Assembly (NCBI RefSeq): GCF_000744705.1
Contig: NZ_JQML01000001.1
Span: forward strand, 6,582,017 to 6,646,016
DNA from: Streptacidiphilus albus JL83
GTDB taxonomy: Bacteria > Actinomycetota > Actinomycetes > Streptomycetales > Streptomycetaceae
DNA length: 64,000 bases
Direction: 5' to 3'
Position 1 is the stretch's first letter; each line of letters begins with the position of its first letter. This document shows, one piece after another, positions 23,265 to 35,167 of this stretch. The translations under genes and the position numbers were made by a program. The notes under the pieces were generated by a model. The model was not told the origin of the DNA, searched no databases, and saw only the letters and a list, made by a program, of their open reading frames with translations.

Positions 23265-24177
23265 CTTCCGCAGCAAGGCCCTCGCGAATGATCGAGGTCA
23301 GCACGCCGCGCAGCCAGAGGTGTGCCGGATCGGTGTCCAGCCGCAGGTGCCAGGCCATGTCCAGGCGGGTCGGGGGCAGGTCCAGCGGGATCTCCAGCAC
23401 CTCCAGGGGCAGCACCTCGGCCATCCGGGTGGCGAAGTGCACCGGCAGCAGTGCCAGCAGCTCCGACTCCAGGGCCATGAAGCAGGCCGCGCCATGGGTC
23501 GGCGCCGTCGCCAGCACCTGCCGGGACAGGCCCAGTTGGTCCAGCAGCTCGTCCACCACGCCCCGGAACCGGCCGCGCCGGGAGACCACGACCTGCGGCA
23601 GCGAGGTGAACTGTGCGAGCGTCAGCATCCCGGACCGGTCCGCCGGGCGCACCGCGCCGGTCCGCGCCACGGCGACCTGCCGGTCCTCGAACAGCGAGGT
23701 GCTGCGGATGTCGGCCGGCAGCTCGGCCGGCGCGCTCAGGTCGAGGTCCACCCGGTCCCGCAGGTCGGCCGGGTCCTCGTCGCCCTCCGGCAGGATCCGC
23801 AGCCGGACCCCCGGGGCCTCCCGGGCCACCCGGGCGGTCACCGCCGCGCCCAGGACCACGGCCACCGCGTCGTTGGTCCGGATGGTGAACTCCCGCTGCA
23901 GGGAGCCGATGTCGACCGGCGGCGGCGGCCGGAGCGCCGCCAGGGCCTCCGCCAGGGCGGCCTCCACCTGGGGCTGCAGTTCGCGGGCCCGGGGTGTCAG
24001 CGCCAGCCCGCGTCCGGCCGGGACCAGCAGCGGGTCGCCCACCACCCGGCGCAGCCGCCCGAGCGTCCTGCTCATCGCGGAGGCCGACACCCGCATCTCC
24101 TCGGCGGCCCCGGTGACGCTGCCCTCGCGGAGCAGGGCGTCGAGGGCGGGCAGCAGGTTCAGGTCCGGTAGTTGCAT
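23257..24177 (-). CDS. LysR-family transcriptional regulator
   Basis: A 306-residue LysR regulator. The N-terminal winged helix (LPDLNLLPALDALLREGSVTGAAEEMRVSASAMSRTLGRLR) lacks the usual longer N-terminus and starts at ATG 24177. The effector domain follows from about residue 90. A TAGTAT -10-like sequence ends 8 bp before the start with no ribosome-binding site, suggesting a leaderless message. It diverges from the MFS exporter gene (start 24244) by 66 bp, the typical arrangement for a LysR protein controlling a neighbouring exporter. CGCAAT occurs twice in that gap as a possible half-site. Confidence 0.9.
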   Translation of the reverse strand: MQLPDLNLLPALDALLREGSVTGAAEEMRVSASAMSRTLGRLRRVVGDPLLVPAGRGLALTPRARELQPQVEAALAEALAALRPPPPVDIGSLQREFTIRTNDAVAVVLGAAVTARVAREAPGVRLRILPEGDEDPADLRDRVDLDLSAPAELPADIRSTSLFEDRQVAVARTGAVRPADRSGMLTLAQFTSLPQVVVSRRGRFRGVVDELLDQLGLSRQVLATAPTHGAACFMALESELLALLPVHFATRMAEVLPLEVLEIPLDLPPTRLDMAWHLRLDTDPAHLWLRGVLTSIIREGLAAEAG

Positions 24178-24243
24178 GAGACGCAATACTAGCTTCGCAA
24201 TCAGGAACTGGTGCTCAGCATTCGCGCTCGGCAGCATGGAGGA

Positions 24244-25695
24244 ATGATCGACACACGCCACCGCCGCACCGCATTCCTGATAGCGGGCTGCTTCTTCATG
24301 GAGATGCTGGACGGAACCATCGTCTCCACCGCCGCCCCGCAGCTCGGGGCCTCCCTCCACACCGCAGCGGTCTCGGTCGGACTGGTGGTCACCGCCTACC
24401 TGCTGACCGTCGCCACGCTGATCCCGCTCAGCGGCTGGCTGGCCGCCCGGTACGGGCCCCGCCGGACCATGCTCGGCGCCATCGCGCTGTTCACCCTGGC
24501 CTCGCTCGCCTGCGCGGCCAGCTCCGACCTGGCCGAACTGGTCGCCATGCGGGTGCTCCAGGGCGTGGGCGGGGCGATGATGGTCCCGGTCGGCCGAATG
24601 GTCGTGCTCGGCCCGGCCGCCAAGCCCGACATCCCCCGGCTGATGGCGTACATCGTCTGGCCCGGGCTGGTCGCCCCCGTGGTCGCCCCGCTGCTGGGTG
24701 GGCTGATCACCACCTACGCCGACTGGCACTGGCTGTTCCTGGTCAACCTGCCGCTGGGGCTGGCCGCCTTCGCCGTCACCTGGCGGCTCGTCACCGGCGG
24801 CCCGCAGCCGGACTCTCCGCCGCTGGACCGGATCGGGGTGCTGCTCACCTGCGCCGGTCTGGCCGGGGTCACCTGGACCGCCCACCTGCTCTCCGGCACG
24901 CCCACCCCCTGGGCCACGGCCGCACTGCTCGGTGCGGCCTCCGCCACCGTGCTGGCCCTCGCCGTCCGGCACCTGCTGCGCGCCCCGCACCCGCTGGTGG
25001 CGCTGCGGGTGCTGAGCGCCCCCGGGCTGCGCGCCTCGGTCGTCGGCGGCACGCTCTACTGGGCGGTCGTCGGAGCGGTGCCGTTCCTGCTGCCGCTGCT
25101 GTTCGAGGAGGTCTTCGACTGGAGCCCGGTGAAGTCCGGCGCGCTGGTGCTCTTCGTCTTCGTCGGCAACATCGGCGTCAAGCCGGCCACCACCTGGCTG
25201 ATGAACCGTTTCGGCTTCCGCGTGCTGCTGATGGCCAGCACCCTGGTGCTGGCCGCGACCATGGCCGGCTGCGCGCTGCTCACCGCCGCCACCCCGCCGG
25301 TGCTGATCGCGCTGCTGGCCGCGCTGAGCGGCGTGGCCCGCTCCGTCGGCATGACCGGCTACTCGGTCCTGGCCGTCAGCGACACCCCGCCGGAGCGGAT
25401 GCGCGACGCCAACACCCTGTCGGCGACGCTCACCCAGACGGCGGCCGGGCTGGGCATCGCGGTCGCCGCGGTGGCGCTGCGGCTGGGCGGGGCGATCAGC
25501 GGCGACCCGGCGACGGTCTACGGCACCGCCTTCGGCGTGCTCGGCCTGCTGGCCCTGCTCGCCGCCGTCGACGCCTTCCGGCTGCACCCGGCCACCGGTG
25601 ACGCGGTGCTCCGCCCCGGTGGCGGGCAGCCGACCGGCCCGGCGGGCATCCTCACCGTCGACCGCGCGGCGGCCCCGGCTCCGGCCGCCGAGTAG
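24244..25695 (+). CDS. MFS drug exporter (EmrB/QacA, DHA2-like)
   Basis: A 483-residue major-facilitator transporter. The N-terminal motif MEMLDGTIVSTAAPQLGASL is the DHA2 motif D1 region, and GWLAARYGPRRTML is the loop 2-3 motif A. About 12-14 hydrophobic helices follow, ending in a Pro/Ala tail. ATG 24244 leaves 66 bp for two divergent promoters. An in-frame GTG at 24211 has a better AGGA ribosome-binding site but would leave only 33 bp. It is probably an exporter of a toxic or secondary metabolite under the LysR protein. The substrate is unknown. Confidence 0.87.
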   Translation: MIDTRHRRTAFLIAGCFFMEMLDGTIVSTAAPQLGASLHTAAVSVGLVVTAYLLTVATLIPLSGWLAARYGPRRTMLGAIALFTLASLACAASSDLAELVAMRVLQGVGGAMMVPVGRMVVLGPAAKPDIPRLMAYIVWPGLVAPVVAPLLGGLITTYADWHWLFLVNLPLGLAAFAVTWRLVTGGPQPDSPPLDRIGVLLTCAGLAGVTWTAHLLSGTPTPWATAALLGAASATVLALAVRHLLRAPHPLVALRVLSAPGLRASVVGGTLYWAVVGAVPFLLPLLFEEVFDWSPVKSGALVLFVFVGNIGVKPATTWLMNRFGFRVLLMASTLVLAATMAGCALLTAATPPVLIALLAALSGVARSVGMTGYSVLAVSDTPPERMRDANTLSATLTQTAAGLGIAVAAVALRLGGAISGDPATVYGTAFGVLGLLALLAAVDAFRLHPATGDAVLRPGGGQPTGPAGILTVDRAAAPAPAAE

Positions 25696-25712
25696 GCCGC
25701 CGAGTAGGCCGC
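25684..25712. repeat. 12-bp duplication at the MFS stop codon
   Basis: GCCGCCGAGTAG occurs at 25684-25695 and again at 25696-25707, with a partial third copy. It duplicates the end of the MFS gene, including its TAG stop, giving two tandem stops in the same frame. Confidence 0.75.
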
Positions 25713-25724
25713 CGCACGGAAACG

Positions 25725-25768
25725 CGACGGCGCCCCCGTACCGGAGGACCGGTGCGGGGGCGCCGTCG
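25725..25768. terminator. Strong bidirectional terminator
   Basis: A 20-bp stem (25725-25744 with 25749-25768, one G-U pair) and AGGA loop between the MFS gene (stop 25695) and the minus-strand cold-shock gene (stop 25796). It serves both. Confidence 0.85.
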
Positions 25769-25795
25769 ACGCGCTGGGATCGATCAGATCACACG

Positions 25796-26161
<366 letters not shown>

Positions 26162-26424
26162 TCACCAGAATACAGGGGGAGGGCCGGGGGTCGTCAACAG
26201 ATTCCGGTGATCTCTACGACCCCCGGATCCGGGCGCCCGCCCGGGTTCTGGGCGCTTTCGCACGGCTTTGGGCGTCCTTGCCCAGAGGTTCCGAAAGGGC
26301 TCGGGACCGGCTCCGGCCCACCGGCGACATGCCTCCCGAGCTGCGGTGAACGCGTCGCGTGGTCGTCCGGCCGCGCATCGTGTACGGTTTTGCCCTGTAG
26401 TAGTCGTGGTTCTCGACGTTTGTA

Positions 26425-26751
<327 letters not shown>

Positions 26752-26778
26752 GGCTCCCCGCCTGAGCGTGTGACCAAC

Positions 26779-26822
26779 GCGATGTGCCCCCGTACCGCTC
26801 TGCCGGTACGGGGGCACATCGC
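26779..26822 (+). terminator. Terminator after cold-shock copy 2
   Basis: A perfect 19-bp stem (26779-26797 with 26804-26822), loop CTCTGC, then GTTTCC. It lies 28 bp after the stop. Confidence 0.9.
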
Positions 26823-26914
26823 GTTTCCGGGGTCCGCGCCGGGTGGCCCCGGTGCGGGGCGCGTGCTTCCGTGGACGGGGTATCCGGGGACCGGGGGCGT
26901 GTGAGGAGGACACT

Positions 26915-27124
26915 GTGGGTGTCGAACCGTACTCGTTGAGGATCCGCCAGGCCGGCAGCTCGCTGGTGCACGTCGCCCGGCGCACCGGCATCGACGCCGA
27001 GACCCCCTGCGGCTACCGCCCCGGGGCCGGCCACTACACCGTGGTCGCGGCGGAGCCGGTGAGCTGCCCCGACTGCGTCCGCCACGCCGAGGACCGGCTG
27101 GCCGAGGTCCCCGGCGGACGCTGA
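26915..27124 (+). CDS. Small cysteine-containing hypothetical protein (69 aa)
   Basis: A 69-residue protein from GTG 26915, preceded by GAGGAGG at ideal spacing, which sets the start. It reads like a compact beta domain (SLRIRQAGSSLVHVARRTG) ending in CPDCVRHAEDRL. The single CxxC plus an upstream Cys (ETPCGY) could bind a metal. I do not recognise the family. It is monocistronic after the cold-shock terminator and converges on the MBL gene. Confidence 0.65.
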   Translation: MGVEPYSLRIRQAGSSLVHVARRTGIDAETPCGYRPGAGHYTVVAAEPVSCPDCVRHAEDRLAEVPGGR

Positions 27125-27144
27125 CCGCCGTCCCGCGTCCGCGG

Positions 27145-27795
27145 CTACCAGCCGCGGGCGCGCCACTCGGCGAGGTGCGGGCGCTCCGCGCCGAGCGTGG
27201 TGTCGTCGCCGTGGCCCGGGTAGATCCAGGTCTCGTCGGAGAGCGGGCCGAAGACCTTCTCCTCCAGCCCGTCCATCAGCGAGGTGAAGGCCACCGGGTC
27301 GAGGGTCCGCCCGGGGCCGCCCGGGAAGAGGCAGTCGCCGGTGAAGACGTGGGAGTGGCCCTGCGGGTCGTCGTAGACCAGGACGATCGCCCCCGGGGTG
27401 TGCCCGATCAGGTGCCGGACGGTCAGCCCGACCTCGCCGACCCGCAGGATGTCGCCGTCCGACAGCTCCAGCGCGGTCGGGATGTCGATCCCCTCGGCGT
27501 CGAAGCGCCCGGCCGCCGTCCGGGCCCCGGTCGCGGCGACCACCTCGGCCAGGGCGCTCCAGTGGTCGCGGTGCCGGTGGGTGGTCACCACCGTGGCGAG
27601 CCCGTCGCCGACCGTCTCCAGCAGCACCGGCGCCTCGGCGGCGGCGTCGACCAGCAGCTGCTCCCCGGTGGCCCGGCAGCGCAGCAGATAGGCGTTGTTG
27701 TCCATGGACCCCACGGCGACCTTGGTGATCACCAGCTGGGGCAGCTCCCGTACGTCCGGCGTTCCGCCGACCTTGACTGCTCCGTGGTACGACAT
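27145..27795 (-). CDS. Metallo-beta-lactamase-fold hydrolase (glyoxalase II-like)
   Basis: A 216-residue MBL-fold hydrolase. The metal motif HxHxDH is THRHRDHW, and further ligands lie in GHTPGAIV, FTGDCLFPGGPGRT and IYPGHGDDT. This arrangement fits hydroxyacylglutathione-hydrolase-like enzymes, which in actinomycetes act on mycothiol or other thioesters. ATG 27795 is the start. It lies 5 bp after the stop of the mycothiol-type isomerase gene, so the two form an operon and mycothiol-linked detoxification is a reasonable inference. Confidence 0.9.
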   Translation of the reverse strand: MSYHGAVKVGGTPDVRELPQLVITKVAVGSMDNNAYLLRCRATGEQLLVDAAAEAPVLLETVGDGLATVVTTHRHRDHWSALAEVVAATGARTAAGRFDAEGIDIPTALELSDGDILRVGEVGLTVRHLIGHTPGAIVLVYDDPQGHSHVFTGDCLFPGGPGRTLDPVAFTSLMDGLEEKVFGPLSDETWIYPGHGDDTTLGAERPHLAEWRARGW

Positions 27796-27800
27796 GCGGC

Positions 27801-28469
27801 TCAGCCTAGCGGGGGCAGGACCGGCAGGTCCGTGATCGGGACACCCAGGTCCGAACCGTCCGAGCGGCCCGACATCCAGGCCACCCGGGCGTGGCCGGGG
27901 GCGTCCTCCAGCCGCTTCAGCAGCTCCGGGGCGAGCAGGCCGGAGTCGGTGTGGACGGCGGTCAGCCTCCCCAGCTCCGACTCGACGAACTCGGCCGACC
28001 AGTGCTCGGGGCGGTAGTCGAGGCCGAGGTCCACATGGTGGTACTCGATCTCCTTGAGCCGCTTCTCCGGGACGCCCTCGGCCGGGAACGGGCCCAGCCG
28101 GTGCGGGACCACGACCGACCAGGCCGCGTCCGGCATGGCCGCGAACTCGCGGTGCAACCCGAGGTCGGCGTCCCGGAGGTCGGTGTACTGCTCGGCCGGG
28201 CCGCGTCCGGCGCCGGCCTCGATGTCGCGGTCGCGGGCCTCCGGGCTCGGGTACATCGGGATGGACTGCCCGGTGCGCGCGCCCCGGATCAGGTTGCCCA
28301 GGGCGTCGGCGTTGCGGGCGATGTGGGTGAGGACGTGGCCGCGGCTCCAGCCGGGCAGCAGCGAGGGTTCCCGGACCTGCTCGGGCAGCATCGGCCCGAC
28401 GGAGCGCAGCAGCCGCTCCTGGGCCGCGGCGGCTGCCGCGGCGGCGGTGGCGTGACTGGGGGTGGGCAT
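27801..28469 (-). CDS. Maleylpyruvate isomerase family mycothiol-dependent enzyme
   Basis: A 222-residue DinB/MDMPI-fold protein. The metal ligands are visible: His in RGHVLTHIARNADALGNL, and Glu/His in KRLKEIEYHHVDLGLDYRP. The helical-bundle N-terminus (ATAAAAAAAAQERLLRSV) is followed by the usual C-terminal lobe (ELLKRLEDAPGHARVAW). Start ATG 28469 follows GGAGACACC. The natural substrate (maleylpyruvate or another mycothiol adduct) is not predictable. It is cotranscribed with the MBL hydrolase. Confidence 0.88.
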   Translation of the reverse strand: MPTPSHATAAAAAAAAQERLLRSVGPMLPEQVREPSLLPGWSRGHVLTHIARNADALGNLIRGARTGQSIPMYPSPEARDRDIEAGAGRGPAEQYTDLRDADLGLHREFAAMPDAAWSVVVPHRLGPFPAEGVPEKRLKEIEYHHVDLGLDYRPEHWSAEFVESELGRLTAVHTDSGLLAPELLKRLEDAPGHARVAWMSGRSDGSDLGVPITDLPVLPPLG

Positions 28470-28598
28470 GGTGTCTCCACATTCGACGCGATGGGTCGTG
28501 TCCCGGGTGCCGTACGGTCGTTGCACCGGGTGCGGCAGGAATCACGCTACCGTCGGAATGTCACCCGATCGGGTGAGGGATCGCGATTGCCCTGAAAA

Positions 28599-28614
28599 TC
28601 GAACACGTGCTCCC
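28599..28614. promoter_or_regulatory. LexA (SOS) box candidate upstream of uvrA
   Basis: TCGAACACGTGCTCCC matches the actinobacterial SOS form GAAC-N4-GTTC except for one base (GCTC for GTTC). It overlaps a TAGTCT -10-like element at 28616-28621. uvrA is a common LexA target in actinobacteria, which supports the call. Confidence 0.6.
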
Positions 28615-28645
28615 ATAGTCTTCAGTGGCCGCAACGGCCGACACG

Positions 28646-28673
28646 GTGACCGCGCCGACCCGGTGCCTACGAT
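28646..28673 (+). promoter_or_regulatory. Vegetative-type promoter of uvrA
   Basis: GTGACC at 28646-28651, a 16-base spacer and TACGAT at 28668-28673 resemble an HrdB promoter. The transcript would have a leader of about 170 nt crossing the tandem array. Confidence 0.45.
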
Positions 28674-28726
28674 GGTGGACGGACCCAGGTCCGGCACGCG
28701 TCCGCGCCGACCGGCTCGACTCCGTC

Positions 28727-28786
28727 CAGTACGGCCCAGATCAGTACGGCACTGCTCAGTACGACCCTGCCCAGCACGACCACATT
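28727..28786. repeat. 15-bp tandem repeat, four copies, in the uvrA leader
   Basis: CAGTACGGCCCAGAT, CAGTACGGCACTGCT, CAGTACGACCCTGCC and CAGCACGACCACATT stand head to tail, 65 bp before the uvrA start codon. Confidence 0.88.
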
Positions 28787-28850
28787 CGTCGGGCAGCCCC
28801 GGATCGCCCCGTCCAGGACTGCCCGACTCCCGTCCGGAAGGTCCAGAAGC

Positions 28851-31826
<2,976 letters not shown>

Positions 31827-31853
31827 GTGATCCACAGGCAGGGCGCATAGGGT

Positions 31854-31883
31854 GCACCCGGGGCCGCAACCAGCCCCGGGTGC
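31854..31883 (+). terminator. Terminator after uvrA
   Basis: GCACCCGGGGC (31854-31864) pairs perfectly with GCCCCGGGTGC (31873-31883) across an 8-base loop, 28 bp after the uvrA stop. Confidence 0.75.
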
Positions 31884-31935
31884 CGCGCGTTGTGCCGAGT
31901 GCACCCCCGTCGTCTGCCTCCGGAGCAAGCCGATC

Positions 31936-32427
31936 ATGTCGCAGCCCACCACCGCCCCGCTGGACCTGCAGCACCCCGCCGAATCCGGCGCCGAGCCCTG
32001 CTGCGGCGGCTGCGGGCCCTCGCGGCGCAGCCTGCTGCGCGGCGCCGCCGCGGTCGGGGTGGCGGGCGCCGCCGCCGTCGGTCTCGCGGCCTGCTCCTCC
32101 GGCTCCTCCGGCTCCTCCTCGTCCTCCGCGAGCGGCCCGACGACGCTGGGTCCGACCAGTGACGTCGCCGTCGGCGGCGGCAAGCTGTACAAGTCGGACA
32201 AGGTGGTGGTGACCCAGCCGACCGCAGGCGTCTTCAAGGCGTTCAGCGCGATCTGCACCCACCAGGGCTGCCTGGTGGACGGGGTCTCCAGCGGGGTGAT
32301 CCAGTGCCCCTGCCACGGCAGCGAGTTCAACATCACCACCGGTGCGGTGGTCCAGGGCCCGGCCCCCACCCCGCTGCCGGAGAAGACGCTCACCGTCTCC
32401 GACGGCAAGATCGTCGTCACCCTCTGA
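31936..32427 (+). CDS. Tat-exported Rieske (2Fe-2S) lipoprotein
   Basis: A 163-residue exported Rieske protein. A twin-arginine signal SRRSLLRGAAAVGVAG ends in the lipobox LAAC (Cys 53), so it is folded in the cytoplasm, exported by Tat and lipid-anchored by Lgt. Cys/His cluster ligands are CTHQGC (about 107-112) and CPCHGSEF (about 124-131). A Gly/Ser linker follows the lipobox. ATG 31936 is the start, after CGGAGC. A Cys-rich CCGGCG stretch precedes the twin arginines. It is probably an electron-transfer subunit or a surface redox protein; the partner is unknown. Confidence 0.92.
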   Translation: MSQPTTAPLDLQHPAESGAEPCCGGCGPSRRSLLRGAAAVGVAGAAAVGLAACSSGSSGSSSSSASGPTTLGPTSDVAVGGGKLYKSDKVVVTQPTAGVFKAFSAICTHQGCLVDGVSSGVIQCPCHGSEFNITTGAVVQGPAPTPLPEKTLTVSDGKIVVTL

Positions 32428-32546
32428 GCACTGCGCCCACCCGCCGCCGGGGGCATGCCGTATGTTCGCCGGCCGCTCCGCGGCGCATGCTGGTCCTGGG
32501 CGGACGCCGGCTCGGCGGCGCCGGTGGGACGTTGGAGGGGGAGCCG

Positions 32547-32987
32547 ATGGGGGCCGAACTCGCGGAGCTGGCCAGCTCCGGGGCCACGACGCTGGTCGGG
32601 CTGCTGGTCTCGGACTCGTGGGAGCAGGTGAAGCAGCGCGTCGGCGCGCTGTTCGCCCGGGGCCGTTCGGAGCAGGCGGCCACCGAGGAACTGGAGCTGT
32701 CCCGGGCGGAGTTGATCGCCGCGCGGGAGGCCGGGGACACCGGCACGGCGGCGGACGCCGAGGCGGCCTGGCGGGTCCAGCTGCGCCGGGTGCTGCTGGC
32801 CGACCCGGCCGCCGTGGCGGAGCTGGAGGCGCTGCTGCGGGAGATCGGGCCGCCGCAGCCGGAGGCCGCCGGCGGCTCCCTGCACAACTCGATCACCGGC
32901 CCGGTGCGCAACAGCACGGTCGTCCAGGCCCGTGACACCCGGATCGGCAGCATCGGCCCGCCCCCGGCCCGCGACCGCCGGCCCTGA
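32547..32987 (+). CDS. Small helical protein with RHIM-like (BASS3-type) amyloid motif
   Basis: A 146-residue protein from ATG 32547, set by GGAGGGGGAGCC upstream. Residues 1-40 (MGAELAELASSGATTLVGLLVSDSWEQV) and the following charged helices resemble the short actinobacterial helical modules that precede NLR-related signalling motifs. Near the C-terminus HNSITGPVRNSTVVQARD fits the N-[IV]-x-G-x-V...VVQA-[RG]-D pattern of RHIM-related bacterial amyloid motifs. Such motifs pass activation between NLR-like receptors and effectors by templating. No receptor or effector is adjacent. Motif assignment is by eye. Confidence 0.6.
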   Translation: MGAELAELASSGATTLVGLLVSDSWEQVKQRVGALFARGRSEQAATEELELSRAELIAAREAGDTGTAADAEAAWRVQLRRVLLADPAAVAELEALLREIGPPQPEAAGGSLHNSITGPVRNSTVVQARDTRIGSIGPPPARDRRP

Positions 32988-33154
32988 CACCGCGGGCGGC
33001 GCGGGCGGCGCCGACGATCGCGGGGCGTGCTGTCGGACCCGGGCGCTAGTGTCTTCACTGTCTCGGCTGATCCGTTCGCAGGGAGTTCCGCCCGTATGTC
33101 GTCACCGCCTCGTGTGTGCTGGTCAGCCGCAGCGTGCCGGGCTGGGGGTTCCTG

Positions 33155-35167
33155 ATGGCCGACCCGTCCGCCTACCGCCCCGCGCCGGGGCAGATCCCGA
33201 CCTCCCCGGGCGTCTACAAGTTCCGGGACGCCCAGCACCGGGTGATCTACGTCGGGAAGGCCAAGAGCCTGCGCCCCAGGCTCAGCAGCTACTTCCAGGA
33301 CCTGGCCAACCTCCACCCGCGCACCCGGCAGATGGTCACCACGGCGGCCTCGGTCGAGTGGACCGTGGTCGGCACCGAGGTCGAGGCGCTCCAGCTGGAG
33401 TACAGCTGGATCAAGGAGTTCGACCCCCGCTTCAACGTCAAGTACCGCGACGACAAGAGCTACCCCTCGCTGGCGGTGACCCTGAACGAGGAGTTCCCCC
33501 GGGTCCAGGTGATGCGCGGGCCGAAGAAGCGCGGGGTGCGCTACTTCGGCCCCTACGGGCACGCCTGGGCGATCCGGGAGACGGTCGACCTGATGCTCCG
33601 GGTCTTCCCGGTCCGGACCTGCTCCGCCGGGGTCTTCAAGCGGGCCGAACAGGTCGGCCGGCCCTGCCTGCTCGGCTACATCGGCAAGTGCTCGGCGCCC
33701 TGCGTCGGCCGGATCTCGCCCGAGGACCACCGGGCGCTGGCCGAGGAGTTCTGCGACTTCATGGCCGGCCGCACCGGCGCCTACCTGCGCCGGCTCGAAC
33801 AGGAGATGAAGCAGGCCGCCGCCGAGATGGAGTACGAGCGGGCCGGGCGGCTGCGCGACGACATCGAGGCGTTGAAGCGCGCCATGGAGAAGAACGCGGT
33901 CGTCCTCGCCGACGGCACCGACGCCGACCTGCTCGCCCTCGCCGAGGACGAGTTGGAGGCCGCGGTGCAGATCTTCCACGTCCGCGGCGGCCGGGTGCGC
34001 GGCCAGCGCGGCTGGGTCACCGACAAGGTCGAGAACGTCGACACCGCCGGGCTGGTCGAGCACGCGCTGCTCCAGCTCTACGGGGAGGAGCGCGGGGAGG
34101 CGGTGCCGCGCGAGGTACTGGTCCCGGCGCTGCCGGACCCGGTCGGGCCGATCGCCGAGTGGCTCAGCGAGCGCCGGGGCAGCCGGGTCGACCTGCGGGT
34201 CCCGCAGCGCGGCGACAAGCGGGAGCTGATGGTGACGGTGGAGCGCAACGCCGCCCAGGCGCTGTCGCTGCACAAGACCAAGCGCGCCTCCGACCTCACC
34301 ACCCGCAGCGTGGCGCTGCAGGAGATCGCCGACGCCCTCGGCCTGGACACCGCCCCGCTGCGGATCGAGTGCTACGACATCTCCCACCTCCAGGGCCAGG
34401 ACGTGGTCGCCTCCATGGTCGTCTTCGAGGACGGGCTGGCCCGCAAGAGCGAGTACCGGCGCTTCGCGATCAAGTCCTTCGAGGGCCAGGACGACGTCCG
34501 CTCGATGCACGAGGTGATCACCCGCCGCTTCAAGCACACCGAGCAGCCCAAGGAGCGGGACGAGGAGACCGGGAAGCCGCGCCGCTTCGCCTACCCGCCG
34601 CAGCTGATCGTGGTCGACGGCGGCGAGCCGCAGGTCGCCGCCGCCCAGCGGGCGCTGACCGAGCTCGGGGTGCACGACGTCGCGCTCTGCGGGCTGGCCA
34701 AGCGGCTGGAGGAGGTCTGGCTCCCGGGCGAGGACGACCCGGTGGTGCTGCCGCGCAGCAGCGAGGGCCTGTACCTGCTGCAGCGGGTCCGCGACGAGGC
34801 GCACCGGTTCGCCATCACCTACCAGCGGCAGAAGCGCGCCAAGCGGCTCACCGCTGGCGGCCTGGACGACGTCCCCGGGCTCGGCGAGGCCCGGCGGCAG
34901 GCGCTGCTGAAGCACTTCGGCTCGGTCAGGCGGATGCGCACCGCGACGGTCGAGGAGATCTGCGCGGTCCCGGGGTTCGGCCCGCGCACGGCGGCGGTTG
35001 TTGTGGCAGCGTTGGCCTCGATGACACCGGCTGCTCCTACCGTTAACACGGCGACCGGGGAGGTCATCACCGATGGTGATGTCACTCGTGCGAGTGACAC
35101 AGGGAAGCCGCAGACGGCCGCGAGCGTTGAGGTTGATGATGCGAGCGAAAGCGGGGAGAAGAAGTGA
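33155..35167 (+). CDS. uvrC: UvrABC excinuclease subunit C
   Basis: A 670-residue dual-incision nuclease. The N-terminal GIY-YIG domain reads [30 protein letters not shown], the central [15 protein letters not shown] holds the Cys cluster, the UVR motif ([20 protein letters not shown]) binds UvrB, and the RNase H-like 5' nuclease domain has [12 protein letters not shown] and [12 protein letters not shown] tandem HhH domain ([25 protein letters not shown]) ends it, followed by a polar tail. ATG 33155 is the start, after GGGGG. It overlaps rapZ by 4 bp. Confidence 0.97.
   Translation: MADPSAYRPAPGQIPTSPGVYKFRDAQHRVIYVGKAKSLRPRLSSYFQDLANLHPRTRQMVTTAASVEWTVVGTEVEALQLEYSWIKEFDPRFNVKYRDDKSYPSLAVTLNEEFPRVQVMRGPKKRGVRYFGPYGHAWAIRETVDLMLRVFPVRTCSAGVFKRAEQVGRPCLLGYIGKCSAPCVGRISPEDHRALAEEFCDFMAGRTGAYLRRLEQEMKQAAAEMEYERAGRLRDDIEALKRAMEKNAVVLADGTDADLLALAEDELEAAVQIFHVRGGRVRGQRGWVTDKVENVDTAGLVEHALLQLYGEERGEAVPREVLVPALPDPVGPIAEWLSERRGSRVDLRVPQRGDKRELMVTVERNAAQALSLHKTKRASDLTTRSVALQEIADALGLDTAPLRIECYDISHLQGQDVVASMVVFEDGLARKSEYRRFAIKSFEGQDDVRSMHEVITRRFKHTEQPKERDEETGKPRRFAYPPQLIVVDGGEPQVAAAQRALTELGVHDVALCGLAKRLEEVWLPGEDDPVVLPRSSEGLYLLQRVRDEAHRFAITYQRQKRAKRLTAGGLDDVPGLGEARRQALLKHFGSVRRMRTATVEEICAVPGFGPRTAAVVVAALASMTPAAPTVNTATGEVITDGDVTRASDTGKPQTAASVEVDDASESGEKK

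Larger units (their letters stand above)
28470..28850. other. 381-bp uvrA upstream region
   Basis: Holds the divergent promoters of the isomerase operon and uvrA: a 16-bp palindrome TCACCCGATCGGGTGA at 28561, a LexA-box-like site at 28599, two candidate promoters (TAGTCT at 28616; TGACC/TACGAT at 28647-28673), and the 15-bp tandem array at 28727-28786 inside the uvrA leader. No gene is seen. Confidence 0.65.
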
